This document shows positions 24,542 through 26,464 of a DNA stretch of 26,464 bases, piece after piece. This stretch comes from an uncultured Alistipes sp. GTDB lineage: Bacteria > Bacteroidota > Bacteroidia > Bacteroidales > Rikenellaceae. Every line of letters starts with the position of its first letter. Positions within the stretch are counted from its first letter, which is position 1. Under the pieces are notes generated by a model. That model was not told the origin of the DNA and made no database searches. It saw nothing but the letters and a program-made list of their open reading frames with translations. The position numbers were made by a program, and so were the translations under genes. The stretch is taken from the NCBI GenBank assembly GCA_905213895.1, contig CAJMKE010000022.1, positions 1-26,464 on the forward strand, read 5' to 3'.

Positions 24542-24590
24542 GAAAGAACATCCGGCACCAGAAAATCTCTGATGCCGGATGATTCTTTTA
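24541..24590. terminator. Bidirectional terminator between dxs and the oxoamine synthase gene
   Basis: CATCCGGCA (24549-24557) pairs with TGCCGGATG (24573-24581), with a possible inner AGA/TCT extension in the 15-nt loop. T-rich sequence flanks both sides. It lies between convergent genes and adjoins array E. Confidence 0.8.
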
Positions 24591-24600
24591 AGATGATAGC

Positions 24601-25872
24601 CTATCGGAGTTTGAAATCCGGGTCTGCCATGTGCGGAATCGGCTGCGAACGGTAAACGCCCGCCTCGAACTTCTCGCGTACAGCCTTGAACGCGTTGATT
24701 GTGTACTCGACGTCCTCCATCGTGTGGGCGGCAGTCGGGATGACGCGCAGGATGATTTCTCCCTTAGGAATGACAGGGTAGATGACTATCGAGCAGAACA
24801 GCGCGTGGTTCTCGCGCAGGTCTACGATAAGGTTCGTACCCTCCTGCTCGCCGCCTTTCATGTAGATTGGGGTAACAGGCGACTGTGTAACGCCGATGTC
24901 GAAGCCGTTCTTCTTCAAACCGCTCTGCAATGCGTTGGTGATTTCCCACAACTTCTGCTGGTACTCCGGATGGTTGCGGATAAGTTCCAGACGCTTCAAT
25001 GCGCCGATGACCATCGGCATCGGGAGCGACTTGGCGTAGAGTTGCGAACGCATGTTGTAGCGGAACAGGTTGATGAGCCAGCGCGGACCCGAAACGAACG
25101 CTCCGATACCCGCCATCGACTTGGCGAACGTGTTGAAGAGTACGTCCACGCCGTCTACGACGCCGAAGTGAGCCGCCGTACCGCGACCGCCGGGACCCAT
25201 TGTTCCGAATCCGTGGGCATCGTCCACGAGCAGACGGAAGTTGAAATCCTTTTTAGCCTTGACGATTACGTCGAGGAATCCGAGGTCGCCCTTCATGCCG
25301 AACACACCCTCGGTGATTACCAGCACGCCGCCGTTCTGCTCGTCGGCGAGTTCGGTCGCATGACGGAGTTGCAGACGGAGCGACTCCTCGTTGTTGTGAG
25401 CATAGACGAAACGCTTGCCCTTGTGCAGGCGCAAACCGTCGATGATGCAGGCGTGAGCCTCTGCGTCGTAAACCACGACGTCGCGCGGAGTCAGCAGGCA
25501 GTCGATAATCGAAATCATGCCCTGGTAGCCGAAATTGAGCAGGAACGCATCCTCCTTGCCGACGAATTCGGCGAGTTCACGCTCCAACTGCTCGTGATAC
25601 TTGGTCTGTCCGCTCATCATTCGCGCACCCATCGGCGCAGCCATGCCGAATTCCGCCGCACCGGCAGCGTCGGCTTTGCGCACCTCCGGATGGTTCGCCA
25701 GTCCGAGATAGTTGTTGAGGCTCCAATTGAGCATCATTTTGCCGCGAAAGCGCATGTGAGGTCCGATTTCTCCTTCGAGTTTCGGAAATGCGAAATATCC
25801 GTGGACATCCTTCATGTACTGTCCGATAGGACCACCCGCATTCTTTTCCAAACGGTCGAAAATATCTGTCAT
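24601..25872 (-). CDS. Alpha-oxoamine synthase (serine palmitoyltransferase / cysteate acyltransferase-like)
   Basis: A 423-residue PLP enzyme of the family that condenses an amino acid with an acyl thioester. Key residues: His140 in DAEAHACIIDG stacks on PLP, Asp217 and His220 in VDDAHGFG bind its ring, and Lys251 in NTFAKSMAG forms the Schiff base. The N-terminal segment of about 45 residues (MTDIFDRLEKNAGG and on) is longer than in KBL or BioF. There are no bio, tdh or kbl partners nearby, and Bacteroidota make sphingolipids or, in Alistipes and relatives, sulfonolipids. A lipid role (serine palmitoyltransferase, or cysteate acyltransferase of the SulA type) is therefore favoured; 2-amino-3-ketobutyrate CoA ligase remains an alternative. 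It is a single gene with its own promoter. The family is certain, the substrate open. Confidence 0.85.
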   Translation of the reverse strand: MTDIFDRLEKNAGGPIGQYMKDVHGYFAFPKLEGEIGPHMRFRGKMMLNWSLNNYLGLANHPEVRKADAAGAAEFGMAAPMGARMMSGQTKYHEQLERELAEFVGKEDAFLLNFGYQGMISIIDCLLTPRDVVVYDAEAHACIIDGLRLHKGKRFVYAHNNEESLRLQLRHATELADEQNGGVLVITEGVFGMKGDLGFLDVIVKAKKDFNFRLLVDDAHGFGTMGPGGRGTAAHFGVVDGVDVLFNTFAKSMAGIGAFVSGPRWLINLFRYNMRSQLYAKSLPMPMVIGALKRLELIRNHPEYQQKLWEITNALQSGLKKNGFDIGVTQSPVTPIYMKGGEQEGTNLIVDLRENHALFCSIVIYPVIPKGEIILRVIPTAAHTMEDVEYTINAFKAVREKFEAGVYRSQPIPHMADPDFKLR

Positions 25873-25909
25873 ATTTTATCTGAATTTGTAAAGTTGCATT
25901 TTGCGAAAG

Positions 25910-25917
25910 CAAAGATA
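25910..25917 (-). promoter_or_regulatory. -7 box of the oxoamine synthase gene
   Basis: Minus-strand TATCTTTG lies 37 bp before the start codon, a perfect match to the -7 element. No clear TTTG is found 19-21 bp further upstream. Confidence 0.6.
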
Positions 25918-25929
25918 ATGAATTATTCG

Positions 25930-26234
25930 TAACGAGATTAAAAAATAGGTAACTATATACAACTTTCTTCCGAATCAAGTTTATGAAATGTATTCGGATA
26001 ACCGACTGTTGTGGTTCTCGCGGCAAAGCCGCGTACCCGGATGTTACCCACCCCCTAAATCCCCCTCCTGTGAGGGGGACTTTTGTCGGAATTTGCAAAG
26101 ACATACGGATTTGGAACGACGTTAGTGTAAAATCGTATGTAATCGCCAAAAAAATCGTTCGAAAAGTCATATTATATATAGGTAGCGGTTCGGGGCGGGC
26201 GAATATCGAACTTTTTTCGTAAAAAGTACCCCGA
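25930..26234. other. Intergenic region with several short hairpins, no gene
   Basis: About 300 bp between the oxoamine synthase promoter and the tRNA promoters. Visible structures are CGCGGC-AAA-GCCGCG (26019-26033), a C-rich direct repeat with hairpin (26050-26084, listed separately), and an interrupted inverted repeat with 11 paired bases (26101-26112 with 26130-26140). Frames that cross this region from either side lack starts, composition or family marks of real genes. Confidence 0.5.
26050..26084 (+). repeat. C-rich repeat with hairpin, terminator-like
   Basis: Two copies of a CCCCCTAAAT/CCCCCTCC-type sequence, the second forming TCCCCCTC-CTGT-GAGGGGGA (26060-26079), followed by CTTTTG. 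No plus-strand gene ends here, so it is not an ordinary terminator. It resembles short dispersed repeats of Bacteroidota genomes (recalled, not checked). Confidence 0.5.
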
Positions 26235-26235
26235 G

Positions 26236-26268
26236 TTTTTCATATTTCACAAAACTATTCTATCTTTG
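26236..26268 (+). promoter_or_regulatory. Upstream tRNA promoter P1
   Basis: TATCTTTG (26261-26268), followed by CA, has a T-rich partial -33 (26236-26240) 20 bp upstream. It lies about 145 bp before the tRNA. Confidence 0.55.
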
Positions 26269-26359
26269 CAGTCGATTTTGCATCCGCATCCACGGAATCG
26301 TTCGTGGCAGAGGTGGGAAATCGGGTTCTTTGAACAGTTGAAGAAATTTACGCCAAAAT

Positions 26360-26390
26360 TTTGCAGATTCGAAAATTTCGGTTATCTTTG
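26360..26390 (+). promoter_or_regulatory. Proximal tRNA promoter P2
   Basis: TTTG (26360-26363), a 19-bp spacer and TATCTTTG (26383-26390) give a perfect match to the Bacteroidota primary-sigma consensus. It ends 21 bp before the mature tRNA 5' end. Confidence 0.85.
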
Positions 26391-26411
26391 CAATCCGAAT
26401 TGGTAGAGATT

Positions 26412-26464
26412 GCCGATGTAGCTCAGTTGGCCAGAGCAGCTGATTTGTAATCAGCTGGTCGGGG
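26412..26464 (+). tRNA. tRNA-Thr (UGU), 3' end cut by the window
   Basis: The first 53 bases fold as a tRNA: acceptor strand GCCGATG, TA, D arm GCTC-AGTTGGCCA-GAGC, anticodon stem GCTGA/TCAGC with loop TTTGTAA giving anticodon TGT, then the variable loop and the start of the T arm. The T loop and 3' acceptor strand lie outside the window. In Bacteroidota a Thr tRNA of this kind often opens the Thr-Tyr-Gly-Thr cluster before tuf; whether that is so here cannot be seen. Confidence 0.93.

Noticed and set aside
25577..26170. 197-codon minus-strand open frame overlapping the oxoamine synthase start
   Set aside because: It runs out of frame through the start of a certain gene and through hairpin-rich non-coding DNA, and its composition is not protein-like.

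Overview
The window looks like a chromosomal segment of a Bacteroidota gut-type bacterium, most likely order Bacteroidales and possibly Rikenellaceae/Alistipes; the genus is inference. Support comes from a SusC/SusD pair, Bacteroidota promoters of the form TTTG-N19/20-TAnnTTTG in front of several genes, a TamL-type lipoprotein in place of TamA, meso-diaminopimelate synthesis (DapF), a sphingolipid/sulfonolipid-type alpha-oxoamine synthase, a GC-rich coding bias and almost no Shine-Dalgarno sequences.

Left half (about 328-9618, all minus strand): nine tightly packed genes for envelope proteins with no assigned pathway. In transcription order they are a CsgG/FlgO-FlgT-like secreted protein, a secreted protein of unknown function (possibly DUF6175), a secreted protein with helical repeats and a coiled coil, a zinc-ribbon membrane protein, an SPFH-GYF_2 protein, a small four-helix membrane protein, a secreted protein with an LPP20-like domain, an LPP20/FlgP-like lipoprotein and a secreted transglutaminase-like protein. 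Junctions in the core are -17 to +17 bp. A hairpin-plus-T-tract terminator follows the first gene and another precedes the last, so the genes are probably expressed in unequal amounts. The promoter lies about 280 bp upstream of the first gene, leaving a long leader. This cluster is the best candidate here for an undescribed system: a Psp-like zinc-ribbon/SPFH membrane module joined to periplasmic and outer-membrane relatives of flagellar/curli accessory proteins in a window with no flagellar or curli genes.

Middle (10139-16193, minus strand): a small secreted protein of unknown function and an orphan susC-susD pair without glycan enzymes. Both units carry a homopolymeric G tract where slippage would matter. 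G8 lies inside the promoter spacer of the small gene. G9 lies just after the signal peptide of SusC, where loss or gain of one G brings an early stop.

Right half (16465-24464, mostly plus strand): a YjbR/MmcQ-family protein, an SO_0444-type metal-efflux permease with a C-terminal HMA domain, an alpha/beta hydrolase (minus), dapF overlapping tamL by ATGA, and dxs with its own promoter. Then come a minus-strand alpha-oxoamine synthase (serine palmitoyltransferase/cysteate acyltransferase-like) and, at the right edge, the first 53 bases of tRNA-Thr(UGU) behind two tandem promoters.

Five intergenic sites carry a degenerate array with an almost strict 9-bp period (TTAA plus about GGTCT) that folds into hairpins. 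They sit at gene 3' ends, and three abut intrinsic terminators.
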